A stretch of DNA of 64,000 nucleotides from Sphingomonas lenta (GTDB lineage Bacteria; Pseudomonadota; Alphaproteobacteria; Sphingomonadales; Sphingomonadaceae), in the NCBI RefSeq assembly GCF_002288825.1, contig NZ_NSLI01000003.1:372001-436000 (forward strand). Reading direction: 5' to 3'. Both the position numbers and the translations under genes were made by a program. This document shows positions 1 to 9,400 of this stretch, piece after piece. The notes beneath the pieces were generated by a model, which ran no database searches, was not told the origin of the DNA, and saw only the letters and a program-made list of their open reading frames with translations. The first letter of the stretch is position 1, and the number at the start of each line of letters is the position of its first letter.

Positions 1-1
1 C

Positions 2-1225
2 TTCTCGGGTGACGGGCGCACGATCGCGGTGGAGACGACGGGTTTCTGGGACGAAGCGTCGGCCCACGACTTCAACGAGCGCCCGGACGTGTACGCGTTC
101 GACAATCCGTTCCTCCCGAGCTCTCCGTCGAACCGCGCGCCCGAGCCGAAGGACGATGCGATCTCGGTCGGCGAGGACGCGGAGGTCCTGTTCGACGCGT
201 TGGCGAACGACGCGGACCCGGACGGCGACGCGATCAGGATCGTGGACGTCGCGGGCGGGGCGGTCGAGAACGGGTCCGTCTGGCTGACCGCCGACGGCCG
301 CATCGGCGTCCGCCCGGTCGCCGGCCTGGGGCTGGGCGAGGGCGAGACCTTGGACCAGGTGGTGACCTACACGGTGCGGGACGCGCGCGGCGCGACCGGG
401 ACGGCGCAGCTGACCGTCAACGTGACGGGCGCGAACGACGCGCCGCTGGCGGTCGCCGACGCGATCGCGGTGGCGGAGGACGCGACCTCCGCCAACCTCT
501 GGGACGCGCTGCTGGCGAACGACTCGGACCCTGACATGAACGACACGCGCACCATCGTATCGGTGGACGCGACCGGGTCGCTGGGCGGGGTCGTGTTCGA
601 CGCGACGGCGCGCACGCTGCGCTACGTCGCGTCCGGCTTCGACGCCCTCGAGGCGGGACAGACCGCCGCCGACACCTTCACCTATACGATCCGCGACGCC
701 GCCGGCCAGCTCAGCACCGCCACGGTGACCGCCACCGTGACCGGCGTCGCGGAAGGCGACGGCTGGATCTACGGGACGCCGCTCACGGATCGTCTCCAGG
801 GCGGCGTGGGCGACGACCGGATCGCGGGCCTCGCGGGCGCCGACACCCTGCTCGGCGGCGGTGGCGACGACGTGCTCGTCGGCGGCGCGGGCTCGGACGT
901 GATGACCGGGGGATCGGGGCGCGACGTGTTCCTGTTCGACGCCGCGGGTCCGGGCGGGCGCGACCGGATCACCGACTTCGACGCCGGCGACTTCCTCGTC
1001 TCCCGCGCCGCGCTGCCCGACGGCAACCGCGACGGGCGCATCGACTCGGGGGGCGACCGGGTGTTCAACTTCGGCGACGGCACGGTCGCGATCACGACGG
1101 CGAACGGCGCGGCCGTGCGCTCGCTCGAGTATGACGGCGTGTTCCGGAAGGACGGCGTGGACTACCATGTCTACAGCCTGCTGCGCAGCACGGCCGATCC
1201 GCTGACGGCGCTCGACAACCTCTGA
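2..1225 (+). CDS. C-terminal part of a secreted RTX/cadherin-like repeat protein (5' end outside window)
   Basis: The reading frame is open from base 2, so the gene starts upstream of the window; the GTG at 29 is probably internal. Two VCBS/cadherin-like modules are visible (about 150-440 and 450-760), each beginning with an acidic 'EDA' stretch and ending in a 'YTVRDA' or 'YTIRDA' strand followed by TVTV-type strands. Glycine-aspartate nonapeptide repeats of the hemolysin-type Ca2+-binding class follow at about 790-940 (GGxGDD, GLAGADTL, GGAGSDVM), then a short C-terminal domain. Such repeats fold on Ca2+ outside the cell and mark type I secretion substrates; the ABC/HlyD/TolC operon at 3150-7913 is the obvious candidate exporter. 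The enzymatic part, if any, lies outside the window. Confidence 0.8.
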   Translation, partial: FSGDGRTIAVETTGFWDEASAHDFNERPDVYAFDNPFLPSSPSNRAPEPKDDAISVGEDAEVLFDALANDADPDGDAIRIVDVAGGAVENGSVWLTADGRIGVRPVAGLGLGEGETLDQVVTYTVRDARGATGTAQLTVNVTGANDAPLAVADAIAVAEDATSANLWDALLANDSDPDMNDTRTIVSVDATGSLGGVVFDATARTLRYVASGFDALEAGQTAADTFTYTIRDAAGQLSTATVTATVTGVAEGDGWIYGTPLTDRLQGGVGDDRIAGLAGADTLLGGGGDDVLVGGAGSDVMTGGSGRDVFLFDAAGPGGRDRITDFDAGDFLVSRAALPDGNRDGRIDSGGDRVFNFGDGTVAITTANGAAVRSLEYDGVFRKDGVDYHVYSLLRSTADPLTALDNL

Positions 1226-1363
1226 CGAGGGTGCGCGGGGGTTCCCGCCGCATGCCGGGCCCGGTCGCGACGGCGATCGGGCCCGTTCGCGCGCTACTCA
1301 TGCACGTTGACGCCGGCGCTCGGAATGTGGCACTCGGCCCGAACAGCGCGACGCCGTCGTCCC

Positions 1364-1437
1364 GCGGGTGTAGCTCAATGGTAGAGCAGAAGCTTCCCAA
1401 GCTTACGACGAGGGTTCGATTCCCTTCACCCGCTCCA
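1364..1437 (+). tRNA. tRNA-Gly, anticodon CCC
   Basis: A 74-nt cloverleaf including an encoded CCA end. The acceptor stem GCGGGTG (1364-1370) pairs with CACCCGC; the D arm is GCTC/GAGC. The anticodon loop TTCCCAA carries CCC, and the T arm contains GGTTCGATTCC. The lowest anticodon-stem pair is a G/A mismatch. The anticodon reads GGG glycine codons. Confidence 0.95.
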
Positions 1438-1609
1438 GCTTCCCCGGCGATCTAGCGCGCACCCTCCCGACACCCCGTCCCGAATTGATGCGGCCTTTTC
1501 GCGCGCCGGCCGCATCGGGTCATTGAACTGTCACCCGCCCGACCTAATCGCTGGCCGATCAAGAGCCGGGGCGTCGTCGCCACCTGGCCTGCAGGGAGCA
1601 GCGTGAACC

Positions 1610-1660
1610 ATGCCGACCAGCGTCTTCGTGAACGAATTCCATTACGACAACGCCGGGTCC
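1610..1660 (+). pseudogene. N-terminal scrap of a lamin-tail-domain type secreted protein
   Basis: ATG at 1610, with GGGAGC about 16 nt upstream, opens a frame whose first ~16 residues (TSVFVNEFHYDNAG) match the usual start of lamin-tail/extracellular-nuclease proteins. Those continue with an acidic turn and a beta sandwich. Here the similarity stops after the glycine at 1655-1657, and the DNA continues as a different gene in another frame. I read it as the 5' remnant of a deleted gene. The identification rests on a short motif. Confidence 0.5.
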
Positions 1661-1847
1661 GTACCAGGCGATCGAGGGCGCGGACGCGCTGGCGATCGTG
1701 ACCGAGTGGGACGCGTTCCGCGCGCTCGACCTCGGGCGCGTCAAGTCGCTGCTCAACGAGCCGGTGCTGGTCGACCTGCGCAACATCTACAATCCCCATG
1801 AAGTGGAGGCCGCGGGCTTCGCCTATACCGGCGTGGGCCGGCGATGA
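1659..1847 (+). pseudogene. C-terminal fragment of UDP-glucose 6-dehydrogenase
   Basis: From about 1659 the frame reads YQAIEGADALAIVTEWDAF and then a stretch ending in VDLRNIYNP...GFAYTGVGR, stop at 1845-1847. This is the characteristic end of the UDP-glucose/GDP-mannose dehydrogenase C-terminal domain. About 60 codons remain of a normally ~430-codon gene, with no start codon of their own; the catalytic Cys and NAD domain are missing. The stop overlaps the ATG of the next gene (ATGA), so this end is the original operon junction: UDP-glucose dehydrogenase normally makes UDP-glucuronate for an epimerase of the type encoded next. Confidence 0.75.
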
Positions 1848-2830
1848 GCCTTCGGCCCGACCCCGTTCTGGTCACGGGCGCGGCGGGCTTCATCGGCCAC
1901 GCCGTCGCGCATCGGCTGCTCGGGCGCGGCGAGCGCGTGATCGGGCTCGATATCGTCAACGACTATTACGACGTCGGGCTCAAGGAGGCGCGGCTCTCCA
2001 CGCTGAACGGCCACGCGGCGTTCGACTTCCACCGGATCGACGTCGCGGACGCCGACCAGGTCGCGGCGCTGGTCCGCGACGCGGGGGTGCGTCGGGTCGT
2101 CCACCTCGCCGCGCAAGCGGGGGTCCGTTACAGCCTGGAAAACCCGTTCGCCTATCAGCGGTCGAACCTTCAAGGCCATCTCGCCGTACTGGAGGCCTGC
2201 CGCCACGCGCCCGGCTTCGAGCATCTCGTTTACGCCTCGTCGAGCTCCGTCTACGGCGACAAGCCGATGGGCGGCGAGGGGTTCACCGAGGACGAGCCGG
2301 CGACGGCGCCCGTATCGTTCTACGCGGCGACCAAGCGCGCGTGCGAGCTGATGAGCGCGAGCTACGCGGCCCTGTACAAATTCCCGCAGACGGGGCTGCG
2401 CTTCTTCACCGTCTACGGCCCCTGGGGGCGGCCGGACATGGCGATCTTCGGCTTCACCCGTAAAATACTCTCCGGGGAGCCGATCGAGGTCTATGGCGAG
2501 GGGCGCATGGCGCGCGACTTCACCTATATCGACGACATCGTCGACGGCGTGGTCGGCGCGCTCGATCGGGCACCGGCGTCGGGTGAGCACCGCGTCCTCA
2601 ACATCGGCGACAGCCATCCGGTCGGACTAATGGACATGATCGGCAGCCTCGAGCGTGCGCTAGGCCGCGAGGCGGTCAAGATTATGCGTCCCATGCAGCC
2701 GGGCGACGTGACCGCGACGTTCGCCGACGTGTCGCGGCTGCGCGCGCTGACCGGCTATCGGCCGCGCGTCATGCTCGACGAGGGCATCGATCGTTTCGTG
2801 AGCTGGTATCGCGAGTTCTACCGGGCCTGA
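1844..2830 (+). CDS. NAD-dependent sugar-nucleotide epimerase (UDP-glucuronate 4-epimerase-like)
   Basis: 328 aa extended short-chain dehydrogenase. The NAD-binding GAAGFIG lies at residues 12-18, Ser residues in ASSSSVYG near 132-137, and the catalytic YAATK at 160-164 (Tyr160, Lys164). It resembles the CapI/LpsL group that interconverts UDP-glucuronate and UDP-galacturonate for surface polysaccharides, which fits the UDP-glucose dehydrogenase remnant directly upstream. The start overlaps that remnant's stop by 4 nt. Because the upstream gene is truncated, both the promoter and the substrate supply of this gene are uncertain. Exact substrate is inferred. Confidence 0.85.
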   Translation: MSLRPDPVLVTGAAGFIGHAVAHRLLGRGERVIGLDIVNDYYDVGLKEARLSTLNGHAAFDFHRIDVADADQVAALVRDAGVRRVVHLAAQAGVRYSLENPFAYQRSNLQGHLAVLEACRHAPGFEHLVYASSSSVYGDKPMGGEGFTEDEPATAPVSFYAATKRACELMSASYAALYKFPQTGLRFFTVYGPWGRPDMAIFGFTRKILSGEPIEVYGEGRMARDFTYIDDIVDGVVGALDRAPASGEHRVLNIGDSHPVGLMDMIGSLERALGREAVKIMRPMQPGDVTATFADVSRLRALTGYRPRVMLDEGIDRFVSWYREFYRA

Positions 2831-2885
2831 GCCGCGGTCGATCAACCAGAGCTGATTGTAAATCTTTGCTTAGTTAACACACTGT

Positions 2886-2908
2886 ATAGCAGAGCGGATT
2901 TCTGCTAT
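2886..2908. promoter_or_regulatory. 8-bp inverted repeat in an AT-rich leader
   Basis: ATAGCAGA (2886-2893) and TCTGCTAT (2901-2908) form a perfect dyad with a 7-nt spacer, in the AT-rich gap 2831-2940 upstream of the small membrane-protein gene at 2941. It could be an operator or a leader hairpin; no T-run follows. Confidence 0.35.
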
Positions 2909-2940
2909 CCCATGATCATCCATAATAAATGGGGGCGATC

Positions 2941-3129
2941 ATGTCGGTTTTGATGGGCATCGCGCTGTTCTGGTTGGCGATCGCGGCCATCAACTTCGCG
3001 ATCCTCATCGGCGCGCGATACTCGGTACGGCTCTACGACGCCCTATACGGTCCGCAACCGATCGAGGTTCCGGTCGAGCGCCGCCCCATCGCCGCCGCCA
3101 ATGAGACGGAGATACGGCTCGCCGCCTGA
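2941..3129 (+). CDS. Small single-span membrane protein, unknown function
   Basis: 62 aa from the ATG at 2941, which is preceded by GGGGG at the proper distance; an in-frame ATG at 2929 would add four residues. A hydrophobic segment (about residues 2-25, rich in Ile, Ala and Leu) is followed by a charged tail with a YDALYG motif and Pro/Arg-rich end. It stands alone between the epimerase and the convergent tolC-like gene, behind an AT-rich leader with a dyad. I do not recognise the family. Confidence 0.55.
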   Translation: MSVLMGIALFWLAIAAINFAILIGARYSVRLYDALYGPQPIEVPVERRPIAAANETEIRLAA

Positions 3130-3149
3130 GCGCGGCGTAGGCGGACGGC

Positions 3150-4766
3150 TCAGCGGCGCGTCAGCGGCGGCAGTGCAGGCTCGGCCTTGAGCACCGGCGG
3201 CTCGGTCTCGAGCCGGCCCGCCGGGTCGCGGATCGGACGATCGGACCGGTTGTCGCGCACAACCAAACCTTCGAGCGAAGACAGGGCGGGGGTGATGAGC
3301 GGTATATCGCCCTTGCCGCGCACACGCTCGAAGTTCTCGGTGGGGTCGTAGGCGCGGATATCCGGCACGAGCAGCGGCCCTTCGAGCCGGCCCATGGCGG
3401 CGAGCAGGTTGGCGCGCGCGATATACTCGTTCGCCTGCACGGTGATGAGGTTGAGGCGGGTGTTCAGCAGGTCGCGCAACAGGTCGAGCACGTCGAGCGT
3501 CGTCCGCGCGCCCGCCTTTTCCTGCTCCAGCGCGCCCTCATAGGCGCGCCGCGCGGCGTCCTCCGCGCGGGTGTAGTTCACGATCGCCGCGCGCGCGGCG
3601 GTCAGCTGGCTCCAACTCGACCCCACGCCCAGACGTACGTCGCGCAGCGCCTGGTCGATCAGTCGCCAATCGGCCTCGTTCGCCTCCAGCGCGGCGCGCT
3701 CGTTGGCGCGGCGCAGCCCCGAGTCGATGAGTGGCATCGAGAAGGTCAGGTCGCCGCGCAGCTGCGTCGTGCGCAGGTCGCTGGAGTAGGGCGTCGTGGT
3801 GCCATAGGCGGCGCTGCCGCGCAGGTCGAGGCGCGGGCGCTGCTCGGCGCGCGCGGCCGCGACGCCGGCGCGCGAGATCTTCTCGCGCGACTGGGCGGCG
3901 CGGATCAGCGCGCTGTTGACCTCGGCATAGTCGTAGGCGGCCTCCACGGTTTCCGCGCCGAGCGGCAGCGGCTCGGGCTCGGCCAACTCGATGGCGGCGG
4001 GGGCGCCCACGGCGTTCAGAAAGTCGGCGCGGCTCGCGTTGAGGCGACCCTGGGCCTCCAGGAGCTGCGCCCGGCCGAGCTCGACGCGCGTTTCGATCTG
4101 CTGAAGGTCGGTCGACGTGATCTCGCGCACGCGGAAGCGCTCGGCGGAGTCGCGGTACTGGCGACCGAGAAGGTCGAGGTTCTGCTGCGAGATGTTGACG
4201 AAATTCGTCTCGCGCTGAACGGAGACGAACGCGGTCACCACGTCGAGGAGGATCTGCGCCTCCTGAAGCCGCAGCGAGTCGCGACCCAGCGCGATCTCCG
4301 CGCGCGCCTGCTCCTCCGCGCTACGCAGGCGGCCGAAGGTGAAGAGCGGCTGGTTAAAGACGGCCTGCGCCGTGTTCGAGAAACCCTGACGGCCGTTAAA
4401 GGTGCGCGGCAGGATCTCGAACCGGTCGCGCTGATAGGATTGCGCCGCGGCCAGGTCGAGCTGCGGCCCGAACTGCGCGCGCGCGGCGGGCAGGCGGTTG
4501 TCGGTCGACCGGAGGCTCGCGCGCTGGGCGAGCAGGTTGGGATTGGTCGAATAGGCGACGGCGATCGCCTCGCGCAGCGTCGCCACGGGCTGGGCGACGG
4601 GACGCGCCGCCACGGCGGGATCGGCCTGCTCGGGCAGGCTAGGCGCGTAGACGGGCGGACGCGGCCCCGTGGGGATGCCGTCCTGCTGTGCGGCGGCCGC
4701 GCTCGCCATCGCGGCGAGCGAGGCCGCTCCCATGACGGCGCAGCGCCGTCCCCCCTTCGTAAACAC
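3150..4766 (-). CDS. TolC-family outer-membrane channel of a type I secretion system
   Basis: 538 aa, last gene of the minus-strand secretion operon, 16 nt after the hlyD-like gene. A signal peptide is visible (Arg-rich start, hydrophobic core, cleavage near AAAAQQ). The long alternating helical repeats are rich in Ala, Arg and Gln and include the typical TolC phrases NPNLLAQRA, LRLQEAQILLDV and a second repeat with VGSSWSQLTAA. It should trimerise into the outer-membrane barrel plus periplasmic tunnel that docks to the adaptor. The start is a GTG at 4766 with GAGGG upstream; an ATG at 4733 is the alternative. A proline-rich tail of ~70 residues extends beyond the channel core. Confidence 0.9.
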   Translation of the reverse strand: MFTKGGRRCAVMGAASLAAMASAAAAQQDGIPTGPRPPVYAPSLPEQADPAVAARPVAQPVATLREAIAVAYSTNPNLLAQRASLRSTDNRLPAARAQFGPQLDLAAAQSYQRDRFEILPRTFNGRQGFSNTAQAVFNQPLFTFGRLRSAEEQARAEIALGRDSLRLQEAQILLDVVTAFVSVQRETNFVNISQQNLDLLGRQYRDSAERFRVREITSTDLQQIETRVELGRAQLLEAQGRLNASRADFLNAVGAPAAIELAEPEPLPLGAETVEAAYDYAEVNSALIRAAQSREKISRAGVAAARAEQRPRLDLRGSAAYGTTTPYSSDLRTTQLRGDLTFSMPLIDSGLRRANERAALEANEADWRLIDQALRDVRLGVGSSWSQLTAARAAIVNYTRAEDAARRAYEGALEQEKAGARTTLDVLDLLRDLLNTRLNLITVQANEYIARANLLAAMGRLEGPLLVPDIRAYDPTENFERVRGKGDIPLITPALSSLEGLVVRDNRSDRPIRDPAGRLETEPPVLKAEPALPPLTRR

Positions 4767-4782
4767 CTCTAGCCCTCGACGG

Positions 4783-6129
4783 TCAGTTGTTGTCGTTGAA
4801 CGATCGCGCCAGCTGGTCGCTGAGCGGTTTGGTAAGATAGGACAGCATCGAGCGGTTGCCCGTCTCGATATAGACTTCCGCCGGCATGCCCGGCTTGAGC
4901 TGGATGCGGCGTTGCTGCGACAGCGCGGCCTCGTCGATCTCCAGGCGTACCTGGTAGTAGCTGGCGCCCGTCCGCTCCTCGTCGGTGCGCTCGGCGGCGA
5001 CCACGGCGACGCGGCCCGGAATCTCGGGCGTGCTGGTCGCGCTGAAGGCGGAGAAGCGGATGCGCGCGGGCTGGCCGGCGCGCACTTGATCGATATCGGC
5101 GGGGCTGACCATTGCCTCGACCACGAGCTTGTCGTCGTCCGGCACGATCTCCATGATCGTCTCCGCGGGCCTCACCACGTCGCCGATCGTCGCGAAGGCG
5201 AGCTTGTCCACCGTGCCCGCATAAGGCGCGCGGATGACCGAGCGCTCCTGGACGTCGCCGGCCGACACCGAGCGGACCTGCTGCTGGTTCAGCGCGGCGT
5301 TGACCTGGGCGAGCTGCGTGCCCGCCTCCGAGCGGCGCGTTTGACCGAGCTGGATCAGCTGCTCGCGCGCCTCCGTGATGCGCGCCTGGGTTTGCGCGAT
5401 CTGCGCGTTCAACGCGGCGATCTGCCCTTGCAGGTCGACCTGGGTGCGCTCGAGCTGGTTCAGGCGGCTGATCGTGACCAGGTCCTTTTCCCAGAGGTCC
5501 CTCACGCCCTTGCGCTCCGGTTCGATGAGCGCCGTCTGCTGGCGCATCGCGTTGATCTGCGCGCCATAGCTGGCGATCTGCTGCTCATTCTGCGCGATAC
5601 GGGCGGTGAGCTGGGCGCGGATGCCCGCCTGCTCGGCCTGGCGGATAGCGAACAGCTTCTGCTCGTCGGCCAGCGCCTTGCGCGCGCCGGGGTCGTTGCG
5701 GCGGAGCTCGGCCGGGATCGACATGCCGGACGCGCCGAGGCGCTCGGCCTCGAGCCGCGCTCGCTGGGCGAGGAGCTGATCGACCGACAGCTCGGACAGC
5801 TGCGCGTCGGCGCCGGAGACGGTGTCGTCCAGGCGCATCAGGATCTCGCCCTTTTCGACATGGTCGCCGTTCTTGACGTAGATCTCGGAGATGATGCCGC
5901 CCGTGGGGTGCGCGACGCGCTTGACGCGCGACTCCACGGCCACGGACCCGCCGCCCATGACCGCGCCGCCGATGGGCACGAAGGCGGCGGCCGAGCCGAT
6001 GCCGAACACCAGCACCGCGATGGCGATGAGCGCCAGCCGCAGCTTGCCGCGGATGGTCGTCTCGGGATCATAGGACGGCCCGCCATAGGGCACGAGCTGT
6101 CCGGAAAGGGCGGGAAGTCGTGTGGCCAT
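4783..6129 (-). CDS. HlyD-family periplasmic adaptor of a type I secretion system
   Basis: About 448 aa. An N-terminal cytoplasmic tail, one transmembrane segment (about 30-52), a biotinyl-lipoyl half-motif followed by KNGDHVEKGEIL, and long coiled-coil hairpin arms rich in Gln, Ala, Arg and Glu. A second lipoyl half (RAPYAGTVDKL) and the C-terminal beta-barrel with the family signature GMPAEVYIETG follow. It bridges the ABC exporter to TolC. The ATG at 6129 has GAGGAGG upstream at good spacing and lies 5 nt after the ABC gene's stop; a TTG at 6138 is less likely. The three genes form an operon. Confidence 0.92.
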   Translation of the reverse strand: MATRLPALSGQLVPYGGPSYDPETTIRGKLRLALIAIAVLVFGIGSAAAFVPIGGAVMGGGSVAVESRVKRVAHPTGGIISEIYVKNGDHVEKGEILMRLDDTVSGADAQLSELSVDQLLAQRARLEAERLGASGMSIPAELRRNDPGARKALADEQKLFAIRQAEQAGIRAQLTARIAQNEQQIASYGAQINAMRQQTALIEPERKGVRDLWEKDLVTISRLNQLERTQVDLQGQIAALNAQIAQTQARITEAREQLIQLGQTRRSEAGTQLAQVNAALNQQQVRSVSAGDVQERSVIRAPYAGTVDKLAFATIGDVVRPAETIMEIVPDDDKLVVEAMVSPADIDQVRAGQPARIRFSAFSATSTPEIPGRVAVVAAERTDEERTGASYYQVRLEIDEAALSQQRRIQLKPGMPAEVYIETGNRSMLSYLTKPLSDQLARSFNDNN

Positions 6130-6134
6130 GTCTC

Positions 6135-7913
6135 TCAAGCCTCCTCGGCCGCGGCCGGCGCGGCCGCCGGGCCGCCGCCGGCGACCGCCGCGCTACGCTG
6201 GTGCTCGCGGATGGGCACGGGCCGGGCGGTAATCTTGGCCAACACCTCGTCGCGCGGACCGAACGCCTCGATGCGGCCCTCGCGCATAAAGCAAACCTTG
6301 TTGACCTGGGCAAGCGCGGAGGGGCGGTGCGCGATCAGCACCGCGATGCCGCCGCGGTCGCGGATCGCCCGCACCGCGCGCTCCAGCGCCTGCTCGCCGG
6401 CGGCGTCCAGGTTCGAGTTGGGCTCGTCGAGCAGCACCAGGAACGGGTCGCGGTAGAGCGCGCGGGCGAGGCCGATGCGCTGGCGCTGGCCGGCGGACAG
6501 CTCGGAGCCGTCCGCGCCCACGGGCGTCTCATAACCCTGCGGCAGCGACACGATCATCTCGTGCACGCCCGCGACCTGGGCGGCGGCGATCACCGCCTCC
6601 GAGTCCGGCTCGGGTTCGAAGCGGGAGATGTTCTGGGCGACCGTGCCCTCCAGCAGCTCCACCGTCTGAGGGAGGTAGCCGATGAACTCGCCGAGCGAGT
6701 CGGGGTGCCACTGGTCGAGCGTCGCGCCGTCGAGGCGTACCGCGCCGCGCGCCGGCCGCCACACGCCGATCAGCGCGCGGCCGAGCGACGTCTTACCGGC
6801 GGCGCTGGGCCCGATCACGCCGAGCGCGTCGCCCGCCTCCAGCCGGAAGTCGGCATTCTGGACGGTGACGCGCTGGGTGCCCGGGGGCGCCACCACCAGC
6901 TGCTGCACGAGGAGCTCGCGGGTGGGGCGGGGCAGGATGGTCGACACGGCCGGCTCGCCCGGCACGCGGCCGAGCAGGTCGGCGAGCCGCGCCCAGCCCT
7001 GGCGCGCGGCGGAGAAGTTGCGCCAGTTCGCGATGGCGCCGTCCACCGGCGCGAGCGCGCGGCCGGCGAGGATGGAGGAGGCGAAGATCACGCCGCCGCT
7101 GGCCTCGCCATCGATCACGAGGAGCGCGCCCACCGTCAGCACCAGCGACTGGAGCAGCAACCGGAAGACGCGGCCGATGCCGCCCAGCACGCCGACCGCG
7201 CGGCCCATGCGGTCGTTGGCGGCGAGGAACTGGTCGTTGATCTCCGCCCAGCGCTCCTGCATCCGGGTGCGCATGCCGAGCGCGGAGAGCACCTCCACGT
7301 GGCGCAGGTTCGACTCTGCGGCGCCGTTGCGCAGCGCCGAGAGCTGCGTCAGCGCCGCCACGGGCTGGCGCGTGCGGCGGTCGGTCAGCGCCGTCAGCGC
7401 GATCAGGATGATGGCGCCCACCAGCGCGGTCACGCCCAGCCAGTAGTGGAGCATGAACAGGATCAGGAGGAAGAACAGGATCCAGGGCAGGTCGATCAGC
7501 GCCGCCGGCCCGGCGCTGGCGAGGAAGCCGCGGACCTGGTCGAGGTCGCGCATGACGGTTAAGCCGTCGCCCGGCATCCTGGCGCCGCGCAGCCGCGCCT
7601 CGGCGATGGCGCCCTGGACGCGCAGCGCGAGCTGACGGTCGAGCCCGGCGGCGACGTCGGACAGGATGCGCTGGCGCATCGTGTCGAACAAGCCCTGGAA
7701 CGCGTACACCACGACCAACAGGGCGAGCAGCGAGAGCAGGGTGGGCACGCTGTTGCTGGGCAGCACCGAGTCGTACACCATCATCATGTAGATGGAGCCG
7801 GCGAGCAGCAGCACGTTGAGCACGGCGCTCAAGATCGCGACCGTGATGAAGGCGGTGCGGTAGCGCGCCACCGCCGCTTTGAGTTCGTTCCGCCCGCCGT
7901 TCAAACCCGTCAT
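6135..7913 (-). CDS. Type I secretion ABC transporter (permease-ATPase fusion)
   Basis: 592 aa half-transporter of the PrtD/HlyB class. The membrane domain occupies about residues 20-300. The nucleotide-binding domain has Walker A GPSAAGKT (368-375), signature LSAGQRQR (472-479), Walker B LVLLDEP (491-497) and the switch His529. There is no N-terminal C39 peptidase or peptidase-like domain, as in exporters of RTX proteins with an uncleaved C-terminal signal. It is the first gene of the operon with the adaptor and TolC-like genes and likely energises export of RTX proteins such as the one at the window start. Confidence 0.93.
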   Translation of the reverse strand: MTGLNGGRNELKAAVARYRTAFITVAILSAVLNVLLLAGSIYMMMVYDSVLPSNSVPTLLSLLALLVVVYAFQGLFDTMRQRILSDVAAGLDRQLALRVQGAIAEARLRGARMPGDGLTVMRDLDQVRGFLASAGPAALIDLPWILFFLLILFMLHYWLGVTALVGAIILIALTALTDRRTRQPVAALTQLSALRNGAAESNLRHVEVLSALGMRTRMQERWAEINDQFLAANDRMGRAVGVLGGIGRVFRLLLQSLVLTVGALLVIDGEASGGVIFASSILAGRALAPVDGAIANWRNFSAARQGWARLADLLGRVPGEPAVSTILPRPTRELLVQQLVVAPPGTQRVTVQNADFRLEAGDALGVIGPSAAGKTSLGRALIGVWRPARGAVRLDGATLDQWHPDSLGEFIGYLPQTVELLEGTVAQNISRFEPEPDSEAVIAAAQVAGVHEMIVSLPQGYETPVGADGSELSAGQRQRIGLARALYRDPFLVLLDEPNSNLDAAGEQALERAVRAIRDRGGIAVLIAHRPSALAQVNKVCFMREGRIEAFGPRDEVLAKITARPVPIREHQRSAAVAGGGPAAAPAAAEEA

Positions 7914-7989
7914 GTAAACCCCGTACCGCGCTTCCGAAGCCAGCGAACTGGCCGCGGCGCCGTCCCGCCCCGTCTAGCCTAATCAGTGG

Positions 7990-8017
7990 ACGTCGGCGGA
8001 GCGAAGCCGCCGTACGT
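7990..8017. other. Hairpin in the metK / secretion-operon gap
   Basis: In the 222-bp gap 7914-8135, ACGTCGGCGG pairs with CCGCCGTACGT across a 7-nt loop with one bulged base. It lies downstream of metK and upstream of the ABC gene, both on the minus strand. No U-run follows, so it is not a clear intrinsic terminator. An AT-richer patch at about 8020-8050 may hold the secretion operon's promoter. No gene is seen in this gap. Confidence 0.35.
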
Positions 8018-8135
8018 GATCCGACCTTATTGATTTTCGCCAATTTCCGCCAGTCGTTTCCGACGAGCTGCGACGGGCTGGACGAAAAGGACGGTTTTCG
8101 GCGCGGGCGGGGACGGCGTCGGGGCCGGCCCCGGC

Positions 8136-9359
<1,224 letters not shown>

Positions 9360-9373
9360 CGACGGTCCCAGCT

Positions 9374-9395
9374 GATATAAAGAAAGCTTTATATG
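9374..9395. promoter_or_regulatory. Dyad ATATAAAG-N4-CTTTATAT in the metK leader
   Basis: ATATAAAG (9375-9382) and CTTTATAT (9387-9394) form a perfect 8-bp inverted repeat ending 15 nt before the metK start. Palindromes of the type CATATAAAG...CTTTATATG have been described as operators of SAM/SAH-responsive ArsR-type regulators (SahR/SamR) on methionine-cycle genes; that comparison is from memory. As RNA it would be an AU-rich hairpin close to the ribosome site. It does not look like a SAM riboswitch. Confidence 0.5.
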
Positions 9396-9400
9396 AGCCG

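Noticed and set aside
4669..6456. Long open frame on the plus strand opposite the secretion operon
   Set aside because: It lies wholly across three genes with clear domains on the other strand; its predicted protein is His/Arg/Leu-rich without motifs, as expected of a shadow frame in GC-rich DNA.
9360..9400. SAM riboswitch before metK
   Set aside because: The leader is only 41 nt and consists mainly of a simple AT-rich dyad; none of the known SAM riboswitch cores can be recognised.
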